Part shown: in pieces, positions 7,502 through 14,988 of the stretch
Layout: each line of letters opens with the position of its first letter
Numbering within the stretch: position 1 is the first letter of the stretch
Source: Paracoccaceae bacterium
GTDB taxonomy: Bacteria; Pseudomonadota; Alphaproteobacteria; Rhodobacterales; Rhodobacteraceae
Direction of reading: 5' to 3'
NCBI GenBank assembly: GCA_007128135.1
Contig: SKYA01000035.1
Span: forward strand, 1-38,004
DNA: 38,004 nucleotides
Notes under the pieces: generated by a model
Told to the model about the DNA's origin: nothing
Databases searched by the model: none
Seen by the model: the letters and a program-made list of their open reading frames with translations, nothing else
Position numbers and translations under genes: made by a program

Positions 7502-8740
7502 TCAGGAGCCCGTGACCCGGCGATACCAGTCGGCAATTTCCTGACGGGCCTGGTCGTCCATCAGCACCGTGCTGCCCGGGGGCATGGCATGGCTGATGCC
7601 CGATTGCAGATAGATGCCCTGCGCGGCACGGGCGACCTGGGCCTCGGTTTCCAGCACCACGCCCTTGGGCGCCCAGTGCAGCCCCGGCCAGAGCGGCTCG
7701 GTCGCGTGGCACATCGAACAATGGCCGACCACGTTCCAGTAGACATCCTCGAAATGGGGGTCTTCGGCGAAGCGTGCGACCGAGGGCGGCAGGCTGGCAA
7801 GGTCGGTCTCGTCCGCGCGCGGCTGGCCCAGCGTGGAGAGCAGGACGATGGCGACGAACAGCGCCGTCGTGGCCACCCATGTCCACCACCTGTAGCCGCC
7901 GCCCATGTGCATCGTGTTGAAGAAATGCCGGATCGTGACGCCCATCAGGAACACCAGCCCGGCGATCAGCCAGTTGTATTCCGAGGCGAAGGCCAGCGGA
8001 TAGTGATTGGACAGCATCAGGAAGATCACCGGCAGGGTGAGGTAGTTGTTATGGGTCGAGCGCTGCTTGGCGATCTTGCCATATTTCGGATCGGGCGTGC
8101 GGCCTGCCTTGAGATCGGCCACGACGATCTTCTGGTTGGGAATGATGATGAAGAACACATTGGCCGACATGATCGTGGCGGTAAACGCGCCCAGATGCAG
8201 CAGCGCCGCACGCCCCGTGAAGACCTGTGTATAGCCCCAGGCCATGATCACCAGAAGCACGAACAGAAGCACCATCAGCCGGGTGTTGTCCTCGCCGAAG
8301 CGCGATTTGCACAGAAGATCATAGATCAGCCAGCCGATGGCCAGCGAGGCCACCGAGATCGCGACAGCCTGCCAGACCTGCAGATCGGCCAGATCACGGT
8401 CGATCAGGTAGAATTCGGCGCCCACATAATAGACCAGCACCAGCAGCACGAAGCCCGAAATCCACGTCCAGTAGCTCTGCCATTTGTGCCAGATCAGATG
8501 TTCGGGCAACCGGGCGGGCGCGACCAGATATTTCTGGATATGGTAGAAGCCGCCGCCATGGACCTGCCATTCCTCGCCATGCGCGCCCTCGGGCAGGTCG
8601 GGCGATTTGCGCAGGCCCAGGTCAAGCGCGATGAAGTAGAAGCTCGACCCGATCCAGGCGATGGCGGTGATCACATGCAGCCAGCGGACAGCGAATTCCG
8701 CCCAGGCCCCCCAGACAGCCAGTTCCAGCATTTCCTGCAT
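7502..8740 (-). CDS. puuD: Membrane urate oxidase PuuD with C-terminal cytochrome c domain
   Basis: A 412-residue inner-membrane protein. The N-terminal ~300 residues hold about eight hydrophobic segments and conserved histidines (WLHVITAIAWIGSSFYF near the start, FFNTMHMGGGYRWW later). The C-terminal part is a cytochrome c domain with a CSMCH haem site (341-345) and a likely Met ligand in HAMPPGS. PuuD oxidises urate to 5-hydroxyisourate and passes electrons to the respiratory chain rather than making peroxide. ATGs at 8740 and 8731 are both possible; the second has better spacing to AAAGGA. It is divergent from the LysR gene and leads the urate cluster. Confidence 0.93.
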   Translation of the reverse strand: MQEMLELAVWGAWAEFAVRWLHVITAIAWIGSSFYFIALDLGLRKSPDLPEGAHGEEWQVHGGGFYHIQKYLVAPARLPEHLIWHKWQSYWTWISGFVLLVLVYYVGAEFYLIDRDLADLQVWQAVAISVASLAIGWLIYDLLCKSRFGEDNTRLMVLLFVLLVIMAWGYTQVFTGRAALLHLGAFTATIMSANVFFIIIPNQKIVVADLKAGRTPDPKYGKIAKQRSTHNNYLTLPVIFLMLSNHYPLAFASEYNWLIAGLVFLMGVTIRHFFNTMHMGGGYRWWTWVATTALFVAIVLLSTLGQPRADETDLASLPPSVARFAEDPHFEDVYWNVVGHCSMCHATEPLWPGLHWAPKGVVLETEAQVARAAQGIYLQSGISHAMPPGSTVLMDDQARQEIADWYRRVTGS

Positions 8741-8784
8741 CCTTTCTGTTCGCGTGTCGCGAGAAGCCTATCCCGGCGCATGGC

Positions 8785-8803
8785 TTTCTGTTAATTCCAG
8801 AAA
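8785..8803. promoter_or_regulatory. 19-bp palindrome, likely LysR operator (copy 1)
   Basis: TTTCTG and CAGAAA are perfect inverted copies separated by TTAATTC, between the divergent puuD and LysR genes. It matches the T-N11-A style of LysR-family sites. A second copy identical at 14 of 19 positions lies between uraH and puuE-uraD at 10205-10223. Confidence 0.6.
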
Positions 8804-8839
8804 ACACCCAGCACTTTCAAGATCAGCCTGAAAATCGCC

Positions 8840-9775
8840 ATGGCCTACCTGAACAATGTCAGAATGTTCGTGCGTGTCTATGAATTGGGCAGCATGTCTG
8901 CGGCAGCACGCGATCAGCGCACCTCGCCCGCGGTCGCCTCGGCCCGGGTGGCGGAACTGGAGAAGCATCTGGGCGTGCGGCTGTTCAACCGCACCACGCG
9001 CTCGCTCAAGCCCACCTCGAGCGGGCAGCTTTTCTACGATGGCGCGCTCAAGATCCTCGAGGCCGTGGCCGAGGCAGAGGCGGCGCTGAGCCACGCCACG
9101 GCCCAGCCGCGCGGCACGCTGTTCGTGGCGGCCCCGCTTGGCATCGGGCGGCGGCTGATCGCCCCGCATGTGCCGGCCTTCAAGGACGAGCATCCCGAGA
9201 TCGAGCTGCGCCTGCGCCTGTCGGACCGTGGCATTGACGTGACCGGCGAGGGGCTGGATCTGGCCTTTCACCTTGGCACGCTGGAGGATTCAGCGCTGAA
9301 GATGCGCCTGATTGCCGAATGCCCGCGGGTCCTGTGCGCCGCACCCGATTATGTTGCGCGACACGGTATGCCCGCGGATGGGGCCGCACTGGTGCGCGAT
9401 GGCCATGCCTGCCTGAACCTGCGCTTTCCCGGCGCGCGCGAGTTCCAGTGGGCGCTCCAGACCGAAACCGGCCCGCAGCGATTCAAGATCTCCGGGCCGT
9501 ACGAATCGGATGATGGCGATGTGCTGACCGACTGGGCGCTCGACGGGCGCGGAATCGTGATGAAGCCGGTCTTCGAGGTGGCCGAGCACCTGGCGCGCGG
9601 CGCGCTTGTGCTGGTGGCCGAGGCCACGCCGCCGCTGCCGGTCACTCTGGCCGCCCTCACCCCGCATCGCCGGCTGCGCGACCCCAAGGTGAGCCTGTTC
9701 ACCGAGTTCATCGCCGCCCGCGTCAAGTCCGTCCTGCGCGAGGCCGACCGCCTGCTGGCTCAGCTTCCGCGATAG
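8840..9775 (+). CDS. LysR family regulator, probable urate-cluster regulator
   Basis: A 311-residue LysR-type regulator. The N-terminal winged helix ([22 protein letters not shown] region, then [16 protein letters not shown]) is typical, followed by a two-lobed ligand-binding domain ([23 protein letters not shown] onward in pieces). It lies inside the urate gene cluster, divergent from puuD and convergent with uraH, whose last 16 bases overlap its own end. The shared 19-bp palindrome at both divergent promoters suggests that it binds there and senses urate or a related purine, an inference from position. A substitution by another effector cannot be excluded. Confidence 0.9.
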   Translation: MAYLNNVRMFVRVYELGSMSAAARDQRTSPAVASARVAELEKHLGVRLFNRTTRSLKPTSSGQLFYDGALKILEAVAEAEAALSHATAQPRGTLFVAAPLGIGRRLIAPHVPAFKDEHPEIELRLRLSDRGIDVTGEGLDLAFHLGTLEDSALKMRLIAECPRVLCAAPDYVARHGMPADGAALVRDGHACLNLRFPGAREFQWALQTETGPQRFKISGPYESDDGDVLTDWALDGRGIVMKPVFEVAEHLARGALVLVAEATPPLPVTLAALTPHRRLRDPKVSLFTEFIAARVKSVLREADRLLAQLPR

Positions 9776-10116
9776 GTGGAGAACCCGAAGGGCGAGAGCA
9801 GCAGCGGTACATGGTAATGGCTGCCCGCATCGCTGATCCCGAAACGGATCGGGATCTGGTCCAGAAACAGCGGCTCCGCCCCTGCCTGCCCGGTCGCCCG
9901 CAGATAGGCCCCTGCCTCGAAGACCAGTTCATACTCGCCCGTGGCAAAGCTCTCCTGCGGCAGGATCGGGCTGTCGGTGCGGCCATCGGCATTGGTGTGC
10001 ATCCGTGCAAGCGCGACCCGCTCCTCCCCGTCCAGCCGGCACAGCGTGATCGCCAGCCCCTCGGCGGGCAGCCCGCGCGCCGTATCCAGAACATGGGTGG
10101 TCAGAAATCCGGCCAT
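9760..10116 (-). CDS. uraH: 5-hydroxyisourate hydrolase (transthyretin-like)
   Basis: A 118-residue HIU hydrolase, full length for the family. The N-terminal [11 protein letters not shown] and the C-terminal [11 protein letters not shown] are the two hallmarks; the last four residues YRGS form part of the active site. It hydrolyses 5-hydroxyisourate, made by PuuD, to OHCU, and is usually a homotetramer in the cytoplasm. A GAGGAGAGAG ribosome site precedes the ATG. It is divergent from the puuE-uraD fusion that uses its product, and its 3' end overlaps the convergent LysR gene. Confidence 0.95.
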   Translation of the reverse strand: MAGFLTTHVLDTARGLPAEGLAITLCRLDGEERVALARMHTNADGRTDSPILPQESFATGEYELVFEAGAYLRATGQAGAEPLFLDQIPIRFGISDAGSHYHVPLLLSPFGFSTYRGS

Positions 10117-10204
10117 CTCTCTCTCCTCAACACAGAACCTGCCCGATCTTGCAGCGCCATCGCCCCGCTGGCCAGCCCCTTCCCTGCCTGCGCGCCTTGA
10201 GGTC

Positions 10205-10223
10205 TTTCAAAAAATCCCAGAAA
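10205..10223. promoter_or_regulatory. Second copy of the 19-bp LysR-type palindrome
   Basis: TTTC, then AAAAAAT, then CCCAGAAA. It matches the copy at 8785-8803 at 14 of 19 positions, including both outer TTTC and CAGAAA ends. It lies between the divergent uraH and puuE-uraD genes, where one regulator could control both sides. Confidence 0.55.
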
Positions 10224-10230
10224 GCGGAAA

Positions 10231-10257
10231 TGATTATTCCGGTTTATCACATAATCA
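10231..10257. promoter_or_regulatory. AT-rich inverted repeat upstream of puuE-uraD
   Basis: TGATTAT and ATAATCA are perfect 7-bp inverted copies separated by 13 bases, just 8 bp after the second LysR-type palindrome. It may be a second regulator contact or part of the promoter. Confidence 0.35.
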
Positions 10258-10277
10258 CTGCAAGAGGAGTGCCGCCC

Positions 10278-11693
10278 GTGACCCGCTACCCGCGCAACCT
10301 GACAGGATATGGCCCCACACCGCCCGATGCCGCATGGCCCGGCGGGGCGAAGATCGCCATCTCGCTGGTGCTGAATTACGAGGAAGGCGGCGAGAACTGC
10401 CTTCTGCATGGCGATGCCAATTCCGAGGGCTTTCTCTCCGACATCCCCGGTGCCCAGCCCTGGCCGGGAATGCGCCACTGGAACATGGAATCGATCTATG
10501 ACTACGGCGCGCGCGCAGGCTTCTGGCGGCTGCACCGGCTGTTCACAGGGCGCGGCCTGCCAGTGACAATCTATGGCGTCGCCACGGCTCTCGCGCGCAG
10601 CCCCGAACAGGTCGCTTCCATGAAGGCCGCCGCGTGGGAGATCGCCAGCCACGGGCTGAAATGGGTCGAGCATCGCGACATGTCCGAGGCCGAGGAACGC
10701 GCCGCCATCCTCGAGGCCATCCGCCTGCATGCCGAAGTGACAGGCGCGCCACCGCAGGGCTGGTACACCGGGCGCTGTTCGGTCAACACCGTCCGGCTTG
10801 CCGCCGAGACCGGCCAGTTCGAGTGGATCTCCGACACCTATGACGACGACCTGCCGCACTGGATGGAATTCGGCCCCCGCGACCAGCTGATCCTGCCCTA
10901 TACGCTCGAGGCCAATGACATGCGCTTTGCCACGGCGCCGGGCTGGGTCACGGGCGGGGATTTCGAGAGCTACCTGAAAGACGCCTTCGACGTGCTTTAC
11001 GCCGAAGGCCAGGCAGGCGCGCCAAGGATGCTCTCGATCGGGCTGCACTGCCGCCTGATCGGACGCCCCGGCAAGCTTGCAGGGCTGATGCGCTTTCTCG
11101 ACCATGCCCAGGCGCATGAGGGCGTGTGGTTTGCCCGCCGAATCGACATTGCCCGCCACTGGGCCGCCACGCACCCGCATCAGCGCCGCGAACGCCCCAG
11201 CCAGATGGACCGCTCAAGCTTCGTGGCGCAGTTCGGCAGCATCTACGAGCACTCCCCATGGGTGGCCGAGGCCGCCCATGCGCTGGAACTCGGCCCCGCG
11301 CATGACAGCGCTTTGGGTCTTGCCAATGCCCTGGCGCGCGCCTTCCGCGCGGCCGCGCCCGAGCAACGCCTCGCAGTGCTGCGCGCCCACCCCGACCTTG
11401 CCGGCAAACTCGCCGCCGCAAGGCGCCTCACCCCCGAATCGACGCATGAACAGGCCAGCGCCGGCCTCGATGCGCTCACCGACGCGGAACGCTCCAGCTT
11501 CCAGCGCCTCAACACCGCCTATGTCGAGAAACACGGCTTCCCCTTCATCATCGCGGTGCGCGACAATACCAGGGCCAGCATCCTGAGCGCCTTCGAGACA
11601 CGCATCGATAACGACAGCGCCACCGAATTCGCCACCGCCTGCGCCCAGGTCGAACGCATTGCCGAATTGCGGCTGAAGGACATGCTGCCATGA
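10278..11693 (+). CDS. puuE: Allantoinase PuuE fused to OHCU decarboxylase UraD
   Basis: A 471-residue fusion. I start it at the GTG at 10278, behind AGAGGAG; earlier in-frame starts give a prefix unlike the family. Residues 1 to ~300 are a polysaccharide-deacetylase-type allantoinase (RYPRNLTGYGPTPPDAAWP, LNYEEGGEN, IASHGLKWVEH, GLHCRLIGRPGK). Residues ~310-471 are UraD (YEHSPWVAEAA, AHPDLAGKLA, NTAYVEKHGFPFIIAVRD). UraD decarboxylates OHCU to S-allantoin and PuuE opens allantoin to allantoate, so consecutive steps are joined, though in the order late-early along the chain. The same fusion is known in other bacteria. It likely forms an operon with allA. Confidence 0.93.
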   Translation: MTRYPRNLTGYGPTPPDAAWPGGAKIAISLVLNYEEGGENCLLHGDANSEGFLSDIPGAQPWPGMRHWNMESIYDYGARAGFWRLHRLFTGRGLPVTIYGVATALARSPEQVASMKAAAWEIASHGLKWVEHRDMSEAEERAAILEAIRLHAEVTGAPPQGWYTGRCSVNTVRLAAETGQFEWISDTYDDDLPHWMEFGPRDQLILPYTLEANDMRFATAPGWVTGGDFESYLKDAFDVLYAEGQAGAPRMLSIGLHCRLIGRPGKLAGLMRFLDHAQAHEGVWFARRIDIARHWAATHPHQRRERPSQMDRSSFVAQFGSIYEHSPWVAEAAHALELGPAHDSALGLANALARAFRAAAPEQRLAVLRAHPDLAGKLAAARRLTPESTHEQASAGLDALTDAERSSFQRLNTAYVEKHGFPFIIAVRDNTRASILSAFETRIDNDSATEFATACAQVERIAELRLKDMLP

Positions 11694-11695
11694 CG

Positions 11696-11718
11696 CTTTC
11701 ATCTTGCCGGAAATACTC
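11696..11718 (-). repeat. Copy B of the recurrent intergenic motif
   Basis: On the plus strand CTTTCATCTTGCC, then GG, then AAATACTC, starting two bases after the stop of puuE-uraD. It is the reverse complement of copy A and therefore has the same orientation relative to the gene that ends beside it. Confidence 0.65.
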
Positions 11719-11751
11719 AACCCAACGCTGCCCCGCAGCACCCGGCCAGCC

Positions 11752-12243
11752 ATGACGCGAACCCTCGCCCCGCAGCCCCTGACGGCTGACGCCTTCGCCC
11801 CTTTCGGCGATGTGCTCGACGCCGGCGGCAGCCCCGACAGGCTCATCAACCAGGGCCTCTGCGGGCGGTTTCATGACCGCGCAAGGCTCGATTTCGGCGC
11901 GGGCGGACGCGCGGGGATCTCGATCTTCGACGCCCGCCCGCGCGCCCTGCCCTACCGGCTCGAGATGGTCGAGCGTCATCCCGAGGGCAGCCAGGCCTTC
12001 CTCCCCATGCACCAGAACCCGTTCATGGTCATCGTCGCGCCCGACACCGCCGATGGCCCCGGCACGCCGCTGGCCTTCGTGACCGATGGTGCGCAGGGCA
12101 TCAATTTCCACCGCAATATCTGGCACGGGGTTCTCACGCCCCTGGCCAGCCCCGGCCGGTTCGCCGTGATCGACCGGATCGGGACCACAGCGAACCTAGA
12201 GGAATACTGGTTCGAAACCCCTTGGGAGGTGCGCGGGCGCTAG
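11752..12243 (+). CDS. allA: Ureidoglycolate lyase
   Basis: A 163-residue AllA. Family segments are present: FAPFGDVLDAGG near the N-terminus, MVERHPEGSQAFLPM in the middle, the HRNIWHGVLTPL metal/substrate segment, and a short C-terminal EEYWFE. It splits ureidoglycolate into glyoxylate and urea. The ATG at 11752 gives the normal length; the open frame runs back to 11704, but that stretch is the intergenic motif. It follows puuE-uraD by ~58 bp. The intermediate step from allantoate to ureidoglycolate is not encoded in this window. Confidence 0.92.
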   Translation: MTRTLAPQPLTADAFAPFGDVLDAGGSPDRLINQGLCGRFHDRARLDFGAGGRAGISIFDARPRALPYRLEMVERHPEGSQAFLPMHQNPFMVIVAPDTADGPGTPLAFVTDGAQGINFHRNIWHGVLTPLASPGRFAVIDRIGTTANLEEYWFETPWEVRGR

Positions 12244-12275
12244 GGCCGCAGGAGGGCCTGCCCGCGCCGAAACTG

Positions 12276-12296
12276 CCGGACCCCGCAGGGGTCCGG
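12276..12296. terminator. Hairpin between allA and the permease
   Basis: CCGGACCCC and GGGGTCCGG form a 9-bp stem with a GCA loop. There is no T-run; CCTT and then the permease ribosome site (GGAGGAGAAGG) follow at once. It could attenuate or stabilise the RNA between the two genes. Confidence 0.45.
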
Positions 12297-12318
12297 CCTT
12301 GGAGGAGAAGGAAAACAG

Positions 12319-13737
12319 ATGGCAGACGCAACCCTCGGGACCGCGGCGCAATTGCGCGACCCCGACTATACCCCGCCGCTCTACAAGGCGGTGCCGCTGG
12401 GCGTTCAGCATGTGCTGGCGATGTTCGTGTCGAACGTGACACCCGCGATCATCGTCGCGGGCGCGGCGGGCTTCGGCTTCGGGTCGGGCTCGCCCGATTT
12501 CCCGAACCTGATCTACATGCTGCAGATGTCGATGTTCTTCGCCGGGGTCGCGACCCTGCTGCAGACCATCACCTTCGGCCCGGTAGGCGCGCGCCTGCCC
12601 ATCGTGCAAGGCACGTCCTTCGCCTTCATCCCGATCATGATCCCGCTGGTCGCGGGCAAGGGCGTCGATGCCATGGCCGCAGTGATGGGCGGCGTTCTCG
12701 TGGGCGGGTTGTTCCATGCCGCGCTGGGGACGGTCATCGGGCGTATCCGCTTCGCGCTGCCACCGCTGGTCACGGGACTTGTCGTGCTGATGATCGGCCT
12801 CGCGCTGGTGCGGGTGGGCGTGCAATATGCCGCAGGTGGCGTGCCCGCAATGGGCACCGAGCGCTTCGGCAACCTGCAAAGCTGGTCGGTCGCACTGGTG
12901 GTGATCCTGGTGACGCTGGGGCTCAAGTTCTTCGCGCGCGGGATGCTGTCGGTCTCGGCGGTGCTGCTGGGGCTGATCACGGGCTATGTCGTCGCCTGGG
13001 CGCTGGGCATGGTCAGCTTTGGTGCCATCGGCTCGGCGGCCCCCTTCGCGCTGCCCAATCCGCTGCATTTCGGCATCGAGTTCACCGCTGCTGCCATCAT
13101 CGGTTTCTGCGCGATGGCCTTTGTCTCGGCGGTCGAGACGGTGGGCGATGTCTCGGGAATCACCAAGGGCGGTGCCGGGCGCGAGGCGACCGAGCGCGAG
13201 ATCCAGGGCGCGACCTATGCCGACGGGCTGGGCACGGCTGTCTCGGGCCTGTTCGGCGCGCTGCCGAACACGAGCTTCAGCCAGAATGTCGGCCTGATTG
13301 CCATGACCGGCGTGATGAGCCGCCATGTCGTGACCATCGGCGCGCTGTTCCTGATCCTCGCGGGGCTCTTTCCCAAGGTCGGCGCGGTCATCTCGACCGT
13401 GCCCATCGAGGTGCTGGGCGGCGGTGTGATCGTGATGTTCGGCATGGTCGTCGCCGCAGGCATCTCGATGCTCTCGGATGTGCACTGGAACCGGCGCAAC
13501 ATGGTAATCTTCGCGATCGCGCTCTCGCTGGGGCTGGGCCTGCAACTGGAACCCTCGGCGCTTCAGCACCTGGCCGACACGCCGCGCGTGCTGCTGACCT
13601 CGGGCATCCTGCCGGCCGCCGCCATCGCCATCGCGCTGAACCTGATCCTGCCGAAGGAACTGGCCGGCGAGGCGACCGAAGAGGTCGCAGGCGGGATGCG
13701 CGGCCATGGCGAGGGCCTGAACCCCGCCGATCGCTGA
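12319..13737 (+). CDS. NCS2 family urate/xanthine permease
   Basis: A 472-residue inner-membrane transporter of the nucleobase:cation symporter-2 family, with about 12-14 hydrophobic segments. QGTSFAFIPIM lies in the first half, and the family signature LPNTSFSQNVGLIAMTGV in the second, with an acidic AVETVGDVSG segment before it. Members of this group take up xanthine, urate or both with protons. Its place directly after the urate genes makes urate the likely substrate. A strong ribosome site precedes the ATG. Symbols such as pbuX or uacT would be guesses. Confidence 0.92.
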   Translation: MADATLGTAAQLRDPDYTPPLYKAVPLGVQHVLAMFVSNVTPAIIVAGAAGFGFGSGSPDFPNLIYMLQMSMFFAGVATLLQTITFGPVGARLPIVQGTSFAFIPIMIPLVAGKGVDAMAAVMGGVLVGGLFHAALGTVIGRIRFALPPLVTGLVVLMIGLALVRVGVQYAAGGVPAMGTERFGNLQSWSVALVVILVTLGLKFFARGMLSVSAVLLGLITGYVVAWALGMVSFGAIGSAAPFALPNPLHFGIEFTAAAIIGFCAMAFVSAVETVGDVSGITKGGAGREATEREIQGATYADGLGTAVSGLFGALPNTSFSQNVGLIAMTGVMSRHVVTIGALFLILAGLFPKVGAVISTVPIEVLGGGVIVMFGMVVAAGISMLSDVHWNRRNMVIFAIALSLGLGLQLEPSALQHLADTPRVLLTSGILPAAAIAIALNLILPKELAGEATEEVAGGMRGHGEGLNPADR

Positions 13738-13753
13738 ACCAGTGCCGGACAGG

Positions 13754-13770
13754 CCCGCCCGCAGGGCGGG
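13754..13770. terminator. Hairpin after the permease
   Basis: CCCGCCC and GGGCGGG form a 7-bp stem with a GCA loop, about 17 bases past the permease stop. It has no T-run on either strand. It lies between convergent genes and may terminate either one. Confidence 0.45.
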
Positions 13771-13884
13771 TCTGCCCTGCGACAACGGCCAGCCTGCGCC
13801 CGGCGCTCAGGCTGGCGCATGTCACGGGCGCATGCCCCTGCCGCTTTCATCACGCGCGACAGACCCGAGCGCTCCCGGCCCGCG

Positions 13885-14925
13885 CTACCCGTCGCAGATA
13901 TTGAGCAGGCTTACCCATTGCCCGTCGCTCAACAGCGCCGCCCGGACCGGCTCGGTTCCCATCGGGTCGCGCGCGCGCAGCACCGCCTGCAATTCTGCAA
14001 GGCTCGGGTCCAGCCGGTTGGGGTTGTCGGTCAGCGGGCGCGTGGACAACTCGGCGCGCGCGAAACGCTCCAGCAGCGGGTCGATCCGGGGCGTGGCAAG
14101 CCCTGCGCCATAGACGGTGGCGGCATAGCCGCGAATGGAGGTCTCGGGCAGTTCGCCCGAGGTCAGCAGCCGGAAGGTCGCCAGCAGTCCCGCATGGCGC
14201 AGCAGTGGGCGCAGCGGGTCTTCCTCTGCACTGCGCTGCGCGGCCAGCAGCACCGCCCCGCCCAGCGCCTCGGCACTCTCGGCCTCGTCGAGCAGGCGCG
14301 CGTCGATGATATAGAGCCGCCCCATCACATGCTGCACGCGCGGCTGGTCCGCAGGCAGGCTGCGCATCACCACAATGCGCGCCGGGTTCTGGAACAATGC
14401 GCGCTGAAGCGCGCCCAGCGCCGGGTCGCCATAGGCGCTCTGGCAGCTTCGCGCACCCGCGCGCAGCAGGTCGAGCCGGACCTTCTCGGCGAATTCCACC
14501 CGCTTGGACATCGGCACGACCGAGGCTGTATGCTCGACCAGCGCAGGCGGCACGATGAGCGCGCCCGCCAGCAGCACGCCCAGGCTCAGCCCGGCCAGGA
14601 TCGGGCGGCGCAGCCGTGCGAACAGGCCGCGCTGCGGTTTCAGCGCCGCCTGCAATTCCCTGAGCGCGTCGATCAGCAGCGCGTCATCGATCTCGAGCAC
14701 CTCGCCCGGGTCGCCGTCGGGGCTGTAGAGCGCGGGCCGCTTGCCGGGGTTCAGCCGCTCGACCGCGGGCAGCGACCAGTGGCTCAGAACCTGCGCGCTG
14801 CGGCTGTCCGAGATGACCAGCGTGGCATCACCGAAGCTGACCACCACCTCGCGGCGCTGATCCTCGCGCGACGCCGACCACAGCGCCGTCCCTTCCAGCC
14901 GTGCATATTTCCTGAGCGCGGTCAT
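13885..14925 (-). CDS. Single-pass membrane protein, possibly a degenerate M48-like peptidase
   Basis: A 346-residue protein I cannot name firmly. Residues ~1-105 look like a small beta-rich (PH-like) cytoplasmic domain; one membrane segment follows at about 109-128 (ILAGLSLGVLLAGALIVPP); the remaining ~215 residues would be periplasmic. That part has the rhythm of an M48 metallopeptidase core (GRLYIIDARLLDEAESAEALGG, where M48 enzymes continue into HExxH), but the zinc motif is absent: LLAAQRSAEED stands there. The C-terminus ends in GQWVSLLNIC. If the reading is right, it is a pseudo-peptidase. It has no operon partner in view; the downstream ligase is 63 bp away on the same strand, upstream of it. 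Confidence 0.7.
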   Translation of the reverse strand: MTALRKYARLEGTALWSASREDQRREVVVSFGDATLVISDSRSAQVLSHWSLPAVERLNPGKRPALYSPDGDPGEVLEIDDALLIDALRELQAALKPQRGLFARLRRPILAGLSLGVLLAGALIVPPALVEHTASVVPMSKRVEFAEKVRLDLLRAGARSCQSAYGDPALGALQRALFQNPARIVVMRSLPADQPRVQHVMGRLYIIDARLLDEAESAEALGGAVLLAAQRSAEEDPLRPLLRHAGLLATFRLLTSGELPETSIRGYAATVYGAGLATPRIDPLLERFARAELSTRPLTDNPNRLDPSLAELQAVLRARDPMGTEPVRAALLSDGQWVSLLNICDG

Positions 14926-14988
14926 GCCGCCTGCCTGCCCCTGTTCTTTGGGCGCATGCTACACCAGCGTCAGGGGCGGCGCCAGCAA

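Noticed and set aside
12196-13785. 529-residue minus-strand open frame
   Set aside because: It lies opposite the permease, is rich in His, Asp and Arg and has no recognisable motifs; it is an antisense shadow in GC-rich DNA.
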